A stretch of 11,225 nt of DNA. It comes from an uncultured Salinimicrobium sp. GTDB taxonomy: Bacteria; Bacteroidota; Bacteroidia; Flavobacteriales; Flavobacteriaceae. Positions 4,729 through 11,225 of this stretch are shown one piece after another; within the stretch, counting starts at the first letter, position 1; each line of letters opens with the position of its first letter. The notes beneath the pieces are model-generated. The model was not told the origin of the DNA. It saw nothing but the letters and a program-made list of their open reading frames with translations, and ran no database searches. The stretch is taken from positions 1-11,225 of the forward strand of contig CAMPJY010000088.1 in NCBI GenBank assembly GCA_946887025.1, written 5' to 3'. Both the position numbers and the translations under genes were made by a program.

Positions 4729-5742
4729 ATGCTAAATAAATTGAAGATAGAAGATTTTAAGAATTCCGCGGGGAAGGTCCAGGATATTACACTGTCCTAC
4801 CAGACCTTCGGGCAGCCGCTTCATCTGGCGCCCGTTGTTCTGGTGAACCATGCCCTCACCGGGAATTCTGAAGTCTGTGGAGAAACAGGTTGGTGGAAGG
4901 AGCTGATAGGGGATTGGAAAAGCATAGACACCAGGAAATTCAGCATTCTTGCCATTAATATTCCGGGGAACGGCTTTAGTGAAAGAGAAGAAAACCTGCT
5001 GCACAATTACGAAGAATTCACCTTACGCGATATTGCGGAGCTGCAGGCCAGGGTATTGGGAAAACTGGAGATCCATAAATTATTTGCCATTGTGGGAGGT
5101 TCAATTGGAGGCGCTTTAGCCTGGGAACTTGCTGCCCTTAAACCTGAGCTGGCAGAAAATGTCATTCCCATAGCCACCGATTACAAGACGACGGACTGGG
5201 TACTTGCACATTGTACGGTGCAGGACCAGATCCTAAGGAATTCCAGTAATCCCGTTTTTGATGCGCGTATGCATGCCATGACTTTTTACAGGAGTCCCCA
5301 GTCTTTTACTCAGAAATTTAACCGGTCTAGGAATGAGAACACCTCTCAATTTCAAATCCAGTCCTGGCTTTCGCATCATGGAAAAAAGCTGGAAAACCGA
5401 TTTCAGCTTGCAGCCTATAAGTTGATGAATCATCTGTTGACTACTATTGATATCAGCCGGGGAAGCGGGAAATATATAGAAGCCGCCAGGAAAATTGAAG
5501 GCAATATCCATATTATTCCCGTTAGTTCTGACTGGTTCTTCTTAGCAGAGGAGAACTGGGAAGCTTATGTGAACCTTTCGCTGGTAAAGGAAAACGTGAG
5601 CATCTCTGAAATTAAATCCATTCACGGGCACGATGCTTTCCTGATGGAGAACAGGCAGCTGTCCACTATACTCAGACCAATATTTAATCTTAAAAATCAC
5701 AACAATGAAACCATTAAACATCGTGCTCTTTGGAGTCGGTAA
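4729..5742 (+). CDS. metX: Homoserine O-acetyltransferase-like alpha/beta hydrolase
   Basis: The 337-residue product has the MetX alpha/beta-hydrolase layout. NHALTGNSE (40-48) is the oxyanion-hole strand. GGSIGGALAWE (123-133) is the nucleophile elbow with S125; SSDWFF (266-271) supplies D268; and GHDAFL (300-305) supplies H301, completing the triad. MetX transfers an acetyl group from acetyl-CoA to homoserine, making the substrate of MetY next door. It is somewhat shorter than the 350-380 residues of many MetX proteins, and the elbow reads GGSIGG instead of the usual GGSMGG. Acyl-donor choice (acetyl or succinyl) is not certain from sequence; the MetY partner favours acetyl. GAGGG lies 3 nt before the start and may act as a weak ribosome site. 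Its last 38 nt overlap the next gene, suggesting translational coupling. Confidence 0.88.
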   Translation: MLNKLKIEDFKNSAGKVQDITLSYQTFGQPLHLAPVVLVNHALTGNSEVCGETGWWKELIGDWKSIDTRKFSILAINIPGNGFSEREENLLHNYEEFTLRDIAELQARVLGKLEIHKLFAIVGGSIGGALAWELAALKPELAENVIPIATDYKTTDWVLAHCTVQDQILRNSSNPVFDARMHAMTFYRSPQSFTQKFNRSRNENTSQFQIQSWLSHHGKKLENRFQLAAYKLMNHLLTTIDISRGSGKYIEAARKIEGNIHIIPVSSDWFFLAEENWEAYVNLSLVKENVSISEIKSIHGHDAFLMENRQLSTILRPIFNLKNHNNETIKHRALWSR

Positions 5743-6817
5743 TGTAGGGAGCACCCTTATTAAACAGATCCTTGCTGATAAACAGCATTTTCATGAGGCA
5801 GGTCTGGACCTGAATATTCCGGTGATCGTTAATTCGCGGCTGGCATTCTTCGAAAAACAAGGGATTCATTCTTCCTGGGAAAGCGATTTCGCCTCGTTTG
5901 GCTTCCCATATGAATTGGAGGATATCCTGAATTATGTAAAGCAAAAGCATTACGAAAATCTGGTAGCGGTTGATGCAACAGCCAGCAGCAGTTTTGTCGA
6001 CAATTATGAGAGACTCGTTGAGGCAGGTTTTCATATAGTGGCTGCCAATAAGGTGGCAAACAGCCTTCCCATAGAATTCTATGAAGGTTTCCGTAAAATC
6101 CTGAAAAAGCATAAGAAGCAGTTTTTATATGAAACCAATGTAGGGGCTGGCCTTCCCATCATACAGACCCTTCAGGGACTATATCAGGCAGGGGAGAAGA
6201 TCACAAAAGTCAGGGGAGTATTCTCCGGCTCCCTGAGTTATATTTTCAATACTTTTTCCGAAGAAGATAAAACCTTCGCGAAGGTACTGGAGGATGCCCA
6301 GGTGAAAGGATTCACCGAACCAGACCCGCGGGTGGATCTTTCAGGTAAGGATGTGGGGAGAAAGCTCCTGATTCTCGCGAGAGAGTTAAACCTGAAGAAG
6401 GAATTAGCAGATGTAAAAATTGAAGATCTGGTACCGGCCCGGCTTAACGGGGAAACTTCCCTGGCTTATTTCAAAAAAAACCAGGACAGCCTGAATCCAG
6501 ATTTCCAGGCACTTAAAAATGACCTTGAGTCAGATGAGGTGCTTAGGCATGTGGGCGAACTTGATCTGGTGAAAAGTGAACTCCAGGTAAAACTCGTGAA
6601 GGAAAAGAAGGCTTCTCCATTAGGAAACCTGAAAAATGCGGATGCCTCTTTTGAGATTTTCACCGAATCTTATGGGGAACAGCCTATAGTCATTCAGGGC
6701 GCCGGCGCAGGAGCTGCCGTTACGGCTCGTGGAGTTCTTGCGGATTTGATTAAATTAGCGCAAAATATTCAGAATGAAAATTCAACTAAAAAGACTGAAC
6801 AACGATTACCACTTTGA
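5705..6817 (+). CDS. hom: Homoserine dehydrogenase, stand-alone (ThrA C-terminal type)
   Basis: This 370-residue enzyme resembles the dehydrogenase half of bifunctional ThrA, without an aspartokinase domain. GVGNVG (10-15) is the NAD(P)-binding turn, and VDATAS (89-94) and AANKVAN (113-119, with K116) are conserved. YETNVGAGLP (142-151) and GVFSGSLSYIFN (171-182) line the active site. DLSGKDVGRKLLILARE (211-227) holds D216 and K220, matching the catalytic Asp/Lys known from the yeast enzyme. It reduces aspartate semialdehyde to homoserine, the branch-point precursor. No ACT domain is visible, so threonine feedback is not expected through that route. The gene begins 38 nt inside metX in another frame. 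I infer a methionine-dedicated copy, with a ThrA elsewhere likely supplying threonine. Confidence 0.92.
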   Translation: MKPLNIVLFGVGNVGSTLIKQILADKQHFHEAGLDLNIPVIVNSRLAFFEKQGIHSSWESDFASFGFPYELEDILNYVKQKHYENLVAVDATASSSFVDNYERLVEAGFHIVAANKVANSLPIEFYEGFRKILKKHKKQFLYETNVGAGLPIIQTLQGLYQAGEKITKVRGVFSGSLSYIFNTFSEEDKTFAKVLEDAQVKGFTEPDPRVDLSGKDVGRKLLILARELNLKKELADVKIEDLVPARLNGETSLAYFKKNQDSLNPDFQALKNDLESDEVLRHVGELDLVKSELQVKLVKEKKASPLGNLKNADASFEIFTESYGEQPIVIQGAGAGAAVTARGVLADLIKLAQNIQNENSTKKTEQRLPL

Positions 6818-7199
6818 AACCACCAACGAGCGTGGGCATGTGGTACATTTGGATAATAAAGGGGAAGCCGTGGCGCAGGGAGCAAGCCCCATGGAGCTTT
6901 TATTAATGGGAATCGCCGGCTGCAGCGGGATTGACATCGTGATGATCCTGAAGAAACAACACCTGGAGCTCGAAGACCTGCAGATGGAAGTGGAAGGCAG
7001 GCGCAAGGATGACGGCAACATTCCTAACACTTTTACCAATATTCACGTGAAGGTGTTCCTGAAAGGGGAAATTCCGGAGAACAAAGCCAGAAGGGCAGTG
7101 GACCTTTCTTTCGAAACTTATTGTTCTGTGGCCAAGATGCTTGAAAAGGCAGCCGCAGTTTCCTATGAGGTTTCCCTGAACGGGAAATCCATTGACTAA
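6774..7199 (+). CDS. OsmC/Ohr-family protein
   Basis: The 141-residue product shows the OsmC fold motifs. GASPMELLLMGIAGCSGIDI (36-55) contains the first conserved Cys, C50. FETYCSVAKMLEKAA (113-127) contains the second, C117. OsmC/Ohr proteins use this Cys pair to reduce peroxides, but the YhfA-like branch, which this resembles in length and motif, is poorly understood. The start at 6774 overlaps the homoserine dehydrogenase gene by 44 nt, so it is tightly coupled to the methionine operon. Co-transcription with a sulfide-using enzyme suggests a role in handling reactive sulfur or thiol oxidation, which is inference. It is the last gene before a new promoter at 7220; I saw no clear terminator after it. 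Confidence 0.9.
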   Translation: MKIQLKRLNNDYHFETTNERGHVVHLDNKGEAVAQGASPMELLLMGIAGCSGIDIVMILKKQHLELEDLQMEVEGRRKDDGNIPNTFTNIHVKVFLKGEIPENKARRAVDLSFETYCSVAKMLEKAAAVSYEVSLNGKSID

Positions 7200-7219
7200 G
7201 ATAATTTTTATTAAAGACT

Positions 7220-7252
7220 TTTGGAATTGGCATTACGATGCCCGTATATTTG
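7220..7252 (+). promoter_or_regulatory. Promoter of the metH transcription unit
   Basis: TTTG at 7220-7223 and TATATTTG at 7245-7252 are separated by 21 nt, matching the Bacteroidetes consensus exactly and with the same spacing as the promoter at 2818. The transcription start would be near 7256-7259, about 22 nt before the SAM-I aptamer. This makes metH separately controlled from the metY operon. Confidence 0.85.
7229..7242. promoter_or_regulatory. Perfect inverted repeat in the metH promoter spacer (possible operator)
   Basis: GGCAT-TACG-ATGCC is a perfect 5-bp inverted repeat centred between the -33 and -7 elements, where a bound repressor would block RNA polymerase. It is absent from the promoter at 2818. 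It could also be chance or a remnant structure for the end of the osmC transcript. Confidence 0.3.
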
Positions 7253-7279
7253 TAGTCCAGTTCTTTAATGTATTAGATC

Positions 7280-7380
7280 GTTATCAAGAAAGGTTGAGGG
7301 ATTAGACCCGGTGAAACCTTAGCAACCCTCCCCCTGGGAGAAGGTGCTAAATTCTACTCCGTTTACGGCAGATAGATAAC
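7280..7380 (+). promoter_or_regulatory. SAM-I (S-box) riboswitch
   Basis: The 101-nt element has P1 from GTTATC (7280-7285) and GATAAC (7375-7380). The conserved core includes TATCAAGAAAGG, GAGGGATTAGACCC with the following GGTGAAACC, TTAGCAACC, and the GAAGGTGCTAA stretch. The P4-like hairpin CCGTTTACGG and closing GATAGATAAC are all present. These match the S-box consensus, including the kink-turn and the SAM-binding AAACC/GCAACC region. It senses SAM and lowers expression of methionine genes when SAM is high. It lies directly upstream of the split metH. Confidence 0.97.
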
Positions 7381-7381
7381 A

Positions 7382-7410
7382 GAAAAGGAATTCTTCCGGC
7401 TTCTTTTTTT
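7382..7410 (+). terminator. Possible weak terminator of the SAM-I expression platform
   Basis: Downstream of P1, GGAA (7387-7390) and TTCC (7394-7397) form a short hairpin that A/T pairs may extend with a bulge, and it leads into seven T (7404-7410). The stem is weak compared with the two attenuator terminators. A GATAA at 7411-7415 can compete for the P1 5' strand. The switching mechanism is therefore unresolved. Confidence 0.35.
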
Positions 7411-7435
7411 GATAAGGATATCAGATATCAATAAC

Positions 7436-8452
7436 ATGTCAAAACTAGAAGACTTACTCTCTCAAAAAATATTAATTCTTGACGGTGCCATGGGCACCAT
7501 GCTTCAGGAATATAAATTCACAGAAAAGGATTTCCGTGGACAGGCTTACGCCGACTGGCCGGTGCCTTTACAGGGAAATAACGATCTGCTTTCCCTCACT
7601 CAGCCGCAGGCCATTGCTGCCATTCATCGAAAGTATTTCGAGGCGGGGGCTGATATTGTGGAAACCAACACTTTTTCGGGTACGCGTATCGCCATGGCCG
7701 ATTACAAAATGCAAGACCTGGTATACGACCTGAATTACCAGTCCGCCAAAATAGCGAAACAGGTGGCGCAGGAATTTACTGCAGCCAATCCTGATAAGCC
7801 ACGTTTTGTAGCCGGGGCTATTGGGCCTACAAATAAAACCGCCAGCATGTCTCCAGATGTGAATGATCCGGGTTTCAGGGGCATTACTTTTGAGGAGCTA
7901 TACCAGAATTACAAAGAACAGGCACAGGCCTTAATAGATGGGGGGGTTGACATTTTACTTGTGGAAACAGTTTTTGATACTCTAAACGCCAAGGCAGCCC
8001 TTTTTGCTATTGATGAACTGAAGGAAGAGCAAAACCTGGATATCCCGGTAATGATAAGCGGGACCATAACCGATGCCTCCGGGAGGACACTTTCAGGCCA
8101 GACTGCGGAGGCCTTCCTTATCTCCGTTTCCCATATTCCATTATTAAGTATAGGTTTTAACTGCGCTTTGGGAGCCAAACAGCTGACGCCATATCTGGAG
8201 GTGCTTTCCAGAAATTCCACTTCCGGGGTTTCTGCTTATCCCAATGCAGGTTTGCCCAATGCTTTTGGGGAATACGATCAGGATGCGCAGGAAATGGCAA
8301 GCCAGATAAAGGAATACCTCGATAGGGGCCTGGTAAATATCCTCGGGGGCTGCTGCGGGACTACTCCCGCTCACATAAAGGCCATTGCCGAGATTGCAAA
8401 GGATTATAAGCCAAGGCCGATCCAAAGGGAAGAATTGGCAGACCTCAGTTAA
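7436..8452 (+). CDS. metH: Methionine synthase, homocysteine-binding subunit (split MetH, N-terminal module)
   Basis: This 338-residue protein is the homocysteine S-methyltransferase barrel found at the N-terminus of full-length cobalamin-dependent Met[10 protein letters not shown] (16-24), VETNTF (75-80) and GFNCALGA (240-247) are diagnostic. The zinc ligands are C243 in that motif plus the C306-C307 pair in [11 protein letters not shown]. It binds and activates homocysteine to receive the methyl group from methylcobalamin on the partner subunit. The ATG at 7436 ([10 protein letters not shown]) is chosen over an in-frame TTG at 7409 because the latter sits in the T-run of the riboswitch platform. 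It ends 22 nt before the second subunit. Confidence 0.95.
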   Translation: MSKLEDLLSQKILILDGAMGTMLQEYKFTEKDFRGQAYADWPVPLQGNNDLLSLTQPQAIAAIHRKYFEAGADIVETNTFSGTRIAMADYKMQDLVYDLNYQSAKIAKQVAQEFTAANPDKPRFVAGAIGPTNKTASMSPDVNDPGFRGITFEELYQNYKEQAQALIDGGVDILLVETVFDTLNAKAALFAIDELKEEQNLDIPVMISGTITDASGRTLSGQTAEAFLISVSHIPLLSIGFNCALGAKQLTPYLEVLSRNSTSGVSAYPNAGLPNAFGEYDQDAQEMASQIKEYLDRGLVNILGGCCGTTPAHIKAIAEIAKDYKPRPIQREELADLS

Positions 8453-8474
8453 TTCAGACAGAGCAAAAGGAATC

Positions 8475-11201
8475 ATGACGAAAATTATCGCAGCAGAGCA
8501 GGCAGAAAGAGATATAATGGAGAATTCTTCCAAGGGCGTTAGGCCCTTAAGGCTTTCGGGCCTGGAACCCTTAAAAATCACCCCGGAAAGCAACTTTATC
8601 AATGTTGGGGAACGCACCAATGTTGCGGGATCCAAGAAATTCCTTCGGCTGATCAAGGAGGAAAAATTTGAGGAAGCCCTGGCTATTGCACGGGAACAGG
8701 TGGAGGGCGGAGCCCAGATCATCGATGTAAACATGGACGACGGTCTGATCGACGGAAAGGAGGCCATGGTGAAATTCCTGAAGCTGGTGGTTTCTGAACC
8801 GGATATCGCCAGGGTGCCCATCATGATCGACAGCTCCAAATGGGAGATTATAGAAGCCGGCCTTAGGGTGGTGCAGGGGAAATGTGTCGTGAATTCCATC
8901 AGCCTTAAAGAAGGGGAAGCAGAATTTCTGGAGCATGCCAGAAAGATCAAACGATATGGAGCCGCAGTAGTGGTGATGGCCTTTGATGAAAAGGGCCAGG
9001 CCGACAATCTGGAACGGCGAATAGAAATAGCAAAGCGTTCATATGAGCTTCTTACAAAAAAAATAAACTTTCCTCCGGAGGACATCATCTTCGACCTCAA
9101 TATTTTTCCCGTGGGGACCGGAATGGAGGAGCATCGCCGGAATGCAATCGACTATATAGAAGGTACCCGGTGGGTGAAGGAAAATTTACCCCATGTGAGT
9201 CTGAGTGGGGGAGTGAGCAATGTTTCCTTTTCCTTCAGGGGAAATAACCCCGTCCGGGAAGCCATGCATTCGGTTTTTCTCTATTACGCCATAAAAGCCG
9301 GGATGAACATGGGGATCGTGAATCCAGCCCTTTTGGAGGTTTATGACAACATCCCAAAAGATCTGCTGGAGCATGTTGAGGATGTGATCCTTGACAGAAG
9401 GGACGATGCTACGGAAAGACTTCTGACTTTCGCCGAGACAGTGGTTGGTTCCAAAAAGGAAAGTACGGTGGATCTCTCCTGGAGGGAAAAACCTCTGCAG
9501 GACAGGATAACTTATGCCCTTGTAAAAGGGGTGGATCTTTATATCCTGGAGGATATTGAAAAAGCCAGACTAGAAGCCGATAAACCTATCGAGGTGATCG
9601 AAGGGCCTTTAATGATAGGCATGAATGTGGTGGGGGATCTTTTCGGGAGCGGAAAAATGTTCCTGCCACAGGTCGTCAAATCTGCCAGGGTCATGAAAAA
9701 AGCGGTGGCTTATCTGCTGCCGTTTATTGAGGCTGACAAGACTTCTGTCAGACAAAGCGCAGGGAAAATTGTGATGGCTACCGTGAAAGGGGACGTCCAC
9801 GATATAGGTAAAAACATTGTAGGGGTGGTATTGGCATGCAACAATTATGAGATCATCGATCTTGGAGTGATGGTGCCTGCCGAAAAGATCATAGAAACTG
9901 CAAAAAAGGAAAACGCCGATGCCATAGGATTGAGCGGTCTGATCACCCCCTCCCTGGATGAAATGGTTTTCCTCGCCAAAGAAATGGAACGCCAGGATTT
10001 TGTGGTGCCCCTGTTGATTGGTGGTGCTACCACTTCCAAGGCACATACCGCAGTGAAGATTGCCCCTCAATACTCAAATGCGGTGGTGCATGTAAACGAT
10101 GCCTCCCGTGCTGTAACTGTGGTGGGAAGCTTGTTGCAGAAAGATTCCAAAGTCAGGTATATAGAGGAATTAAAAGCAGAATACGACCTATTCCGAAAGA
10201 ACTTCCTGAAGCGGAGCAAGATCAAATCTTACCTCAATATTGAGGATGCCAGGAAGAATAAGTTTCAGATAGACTGGAAAAATACCGGGATCTCAAAACC
10301 TGAGAACTTAGGCGTTGAGCTAATCGAAGATTTTGACCTGCGGAAACTTGTGGAATATCTTGACTGGACCCCCTTCTTCAGAAGCTGGGAACTTCATGGG
10401 AAATATCCTGCAATCCTGGAAGATAAGGTGGTAGGAGAGCAGGCCACGAATCTTTTTAAAGATGCACAGGGGTTACTGAACAGGATCCTGGATGAAAAAT
10501 TGCTGAAAGCCAAAGCTGTTTTTGGCCTGTTCCCTGCAAATTCTGTTGATGATGACGACATAGAAGTGGATTACGGCGGAAAGGAAAAGATCTATTTCAG
10601 GACCCTCCGGCAACAGCTGAAGAAGCATGAAGGGAAACCCAATTTTGCCCTTGCGGATTTCGTTGCGCCCAAGGAATCCGGGGTTCAGGATTATGTGGGC
10701 TGCTTCTGTGTGAGTACAGGATTCGGGACCGAGGAACTGGCAGCAGAGTTTGAAAGAGATCACGATGATTATAACTCAATAATGATAAAGGCACTTGCAG
10801 ACCGGCTTGCGGAAGCCTTTGCGGAATACCTGCACAAGGAAGTAAGAACGAGCTATTGGGGATATGCCAAAGGTGAGGCTTTGACCAATGAAGAACTTAT
10901 TGGAGAAAGCTATAAAGGGATTCGTCCCGCACCCGGATATCCCGCCTGCCCCGATCACCTGGAAAAGCAGACTATCTGGAAACTGTTACAGGTGGAAGAG
11001 CAGATAGGAGTGAAGCTCACGGAAAGTCTGGCCATGTGGCCCGCTGCCAGTGTGAGCGGGTATTATTTTGCCAATCCGGAAGCCCGTTATTTCGGAGTTG
11101 GAAAAATACTTCCCGATCAGGTAAGGGATTTCGCAGAGAGAAAAGGGATTTCCCATGAATTGGCAGAACGCTGGTTAAGTCCAAGTATAGCTGACAATTG
11201 A
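8475..11201 (+). CDS. metH: Methionine synthase, folate/cobalamin/activation subunit (split MetH, C-terminal modules)
   Basis: From ATG 8475 the product has 908 residues and carries the three remaining MetH modules in order. The folate (pterin-binding) barrel starts at [14 protein letters not shown] (40-53), with [14 protein letters not shown] following. Next come a helical cap and a B12 domain with DVHDIG (440-445), where H442 is the lower cobalt ligand. Last is the AdoMet activation domain, with [14 protein letters not shown] and [12 protein letters not shown] (817-828). H442 sits 466 residues from the end, against 468 in E. coli MetH, so the protein is complete. It takes methyl from 5-methyltetrahydrofolate and relays it via cobalamin to homocysteine on the other subunit. 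AAAAGGA precedes the start; an alternative ATG is at 8517. The remaining 24 bases show no gene. Confidence 0.96.
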   Translation: MTKIIAAEQAERDIMENSSKGVRPLRLSGLEPLKITPESNFINVGERTNVAGSKKFLRLIKEEKFEEALAIAREQVEGGAQIIDVNMDDGLIDGKEAMVKFLKLVVSEPDIARVPIMIDSSKWEIIEAGLRVVQGKCVVNSISLKEGEAEFLEHARKIKRYGAAVVVMAFDEKGQADNLERRIEIAKRSYELLTKKINFPPEDIIFDLNIFPVGTGMEEHRRNAIDYIEGTRWVKENLPHVSLSGGVSNVSFSFRGNNPVREAMHSVFLYYAIKAGMNMGIVNPALLEVYDNIPKDLLEHVEDVILDRRDDATERLLTFAETVVGSKKESTVDLSWREKPLQDRITYALVKGVDLYILEDIEKARLEADKPIEVIEGPLMIGMNVVGDLFGSGKMFLPQVVKSARVMKKAVAYLLPFIEADKTSVRQSAGKIVMATVKGDVHDIGKNIVGVVLACNNYEIIDLGVMVPAEKIIETAKKENADAIGLSGLITPSLDEMVFLAKEMERQDFVVPLLIGGATTSKAHTAVKIAPQYSNAVVHVNDASRAVTVVGSLLQKDSKVRYIEELKAEYDLFRKNFLKRSKIKSYLNIEDARKNKFQIDWKNTGISKPENLGVELIEDFDLRKLVEYLDWTPFFRSWELHGKYPAILEDKVVGEQATNLFKDAQGLLNRILDEKLLKAKAVFGLFPANSVDDDDIEVDYGGKEKIYFRTLRQQLKKHEGKPNFALADFVAPKESGVQDYVGCFCVSTGFGTEELAAEFERDHDDYNSIMIKALADRLAEAFAEYLHKEVRTSYWGYAKGEALTNEELIGESYKGIRPAPGYPACPDHLEKQTIWKLLQVEEQIGVKLTESLAMWPAASVSGYYFANPEARYFGVGKILPDQVRDFAERKGISHELAERWLSPSIADN

Positions 11202-11225
11202 GGGGGAAATTCCAATAATAAAATT

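Noticed and set aside
7409..7435. TTG start for the metH homocysteine subunit
   Set aside because: It falls in the T-run of the riboswitch platform; the ATG at 7436 gives the expected MSKLEDLL N-terminus.
8385..8474. Extension of the large metH subunit into the end of the preceding gene
   Set aside because: The extra 30 residues overlap the Hcy subunit in another frame and do not resemble MetH; the ATG at 8475 has a purine-rich upstream site.
8144..9100. 318-residue minus-strand ORF
   Set aside because: Shadow of the two metH genes; Ser/Arg-rich composition and no recognisable domain.
1..11225. CRISPR arrays, tRNA or rRNA genes, insertion sequences, phage genes
   Set aside because: No spaced direct repeats of CRISPR type, no cloverleaf or rRNA sequence recognised, and no transposase or integrase coding region.

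Overview
The window looks like a chromosomal segment from a Bacteroidota bacterium, most likely family Flavobacteriaceae (Gramella/Salegentibacter-like; the genus is a guess). The reasons are promoters of the TTTG-N21-TAnnTTTG type, weak or absent Shine-Dalgarno sites, A-rich start regions, and the protein families present. It is essentially a methionine/SAM biosynthesis locus.

Layout. Bases 1-527 (-) hold the N-terminal part of an acyl-CoA dehydrogenase. A 32-residue single-helix membrane ORF (676-774, +) and a DUF6157-type protein (787-1203, +) follow. metK (1274-2530, -) converges on these and is flanked on both sides by copies of the same CACGAAT-containing inverted repeat. Between metK and metY, bases 2531-3376 are almost entirely regulatory. 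On the minus strand this stretch carries a promoter -7 box and a SAM-II-like riboswitch for metK. On the plus strand it carries a strong promoter, then two consecutive attenuators, each with a methionine-rich leader peptide and an intrinsic terminator. After these come metY (3377-4669), metX (4729-5742), a homoserine dehydrogenase gene (5705-6817) and an OsmC-family gene (6774-7199), closely spaced or overlapping. A second promoter and a SAM-I (S-box) riboswitch precede a split methionine synthase: a homocysteine-binding subunit (7436-8452) and a folate/B12/activation subunit (8475-11201).

Pathway. Homoserine dehydrogenase makes homoserine, MetX acylates it, MetY exchanges the acyl group for sulfide to give homocysteine, the split MetH methylates it to methionine, and MetK converts methionine to SAM.

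Most interesting observation. Three kinds of RNA sensor appear to divide control within about 6 kb: SAM-II for metK, SAM-I for metH, and a tandem pair of translation-dependent attenuators for the metY operon. In both attenuators the last Met codon of the Met-rich run lies 13-14 nt before a segment that can pair with the 5' arm or loop of the following terminator. This is the geometry expected for a ribosome stalled at Met codons to expose the antiterminator strand. Peptide-leader attenuation has a precedent in Bacteroidetes (the Bacteroid-trp motif), but I know of no description of a tandem methionine version; that novelty statement is from memory and unchecked.
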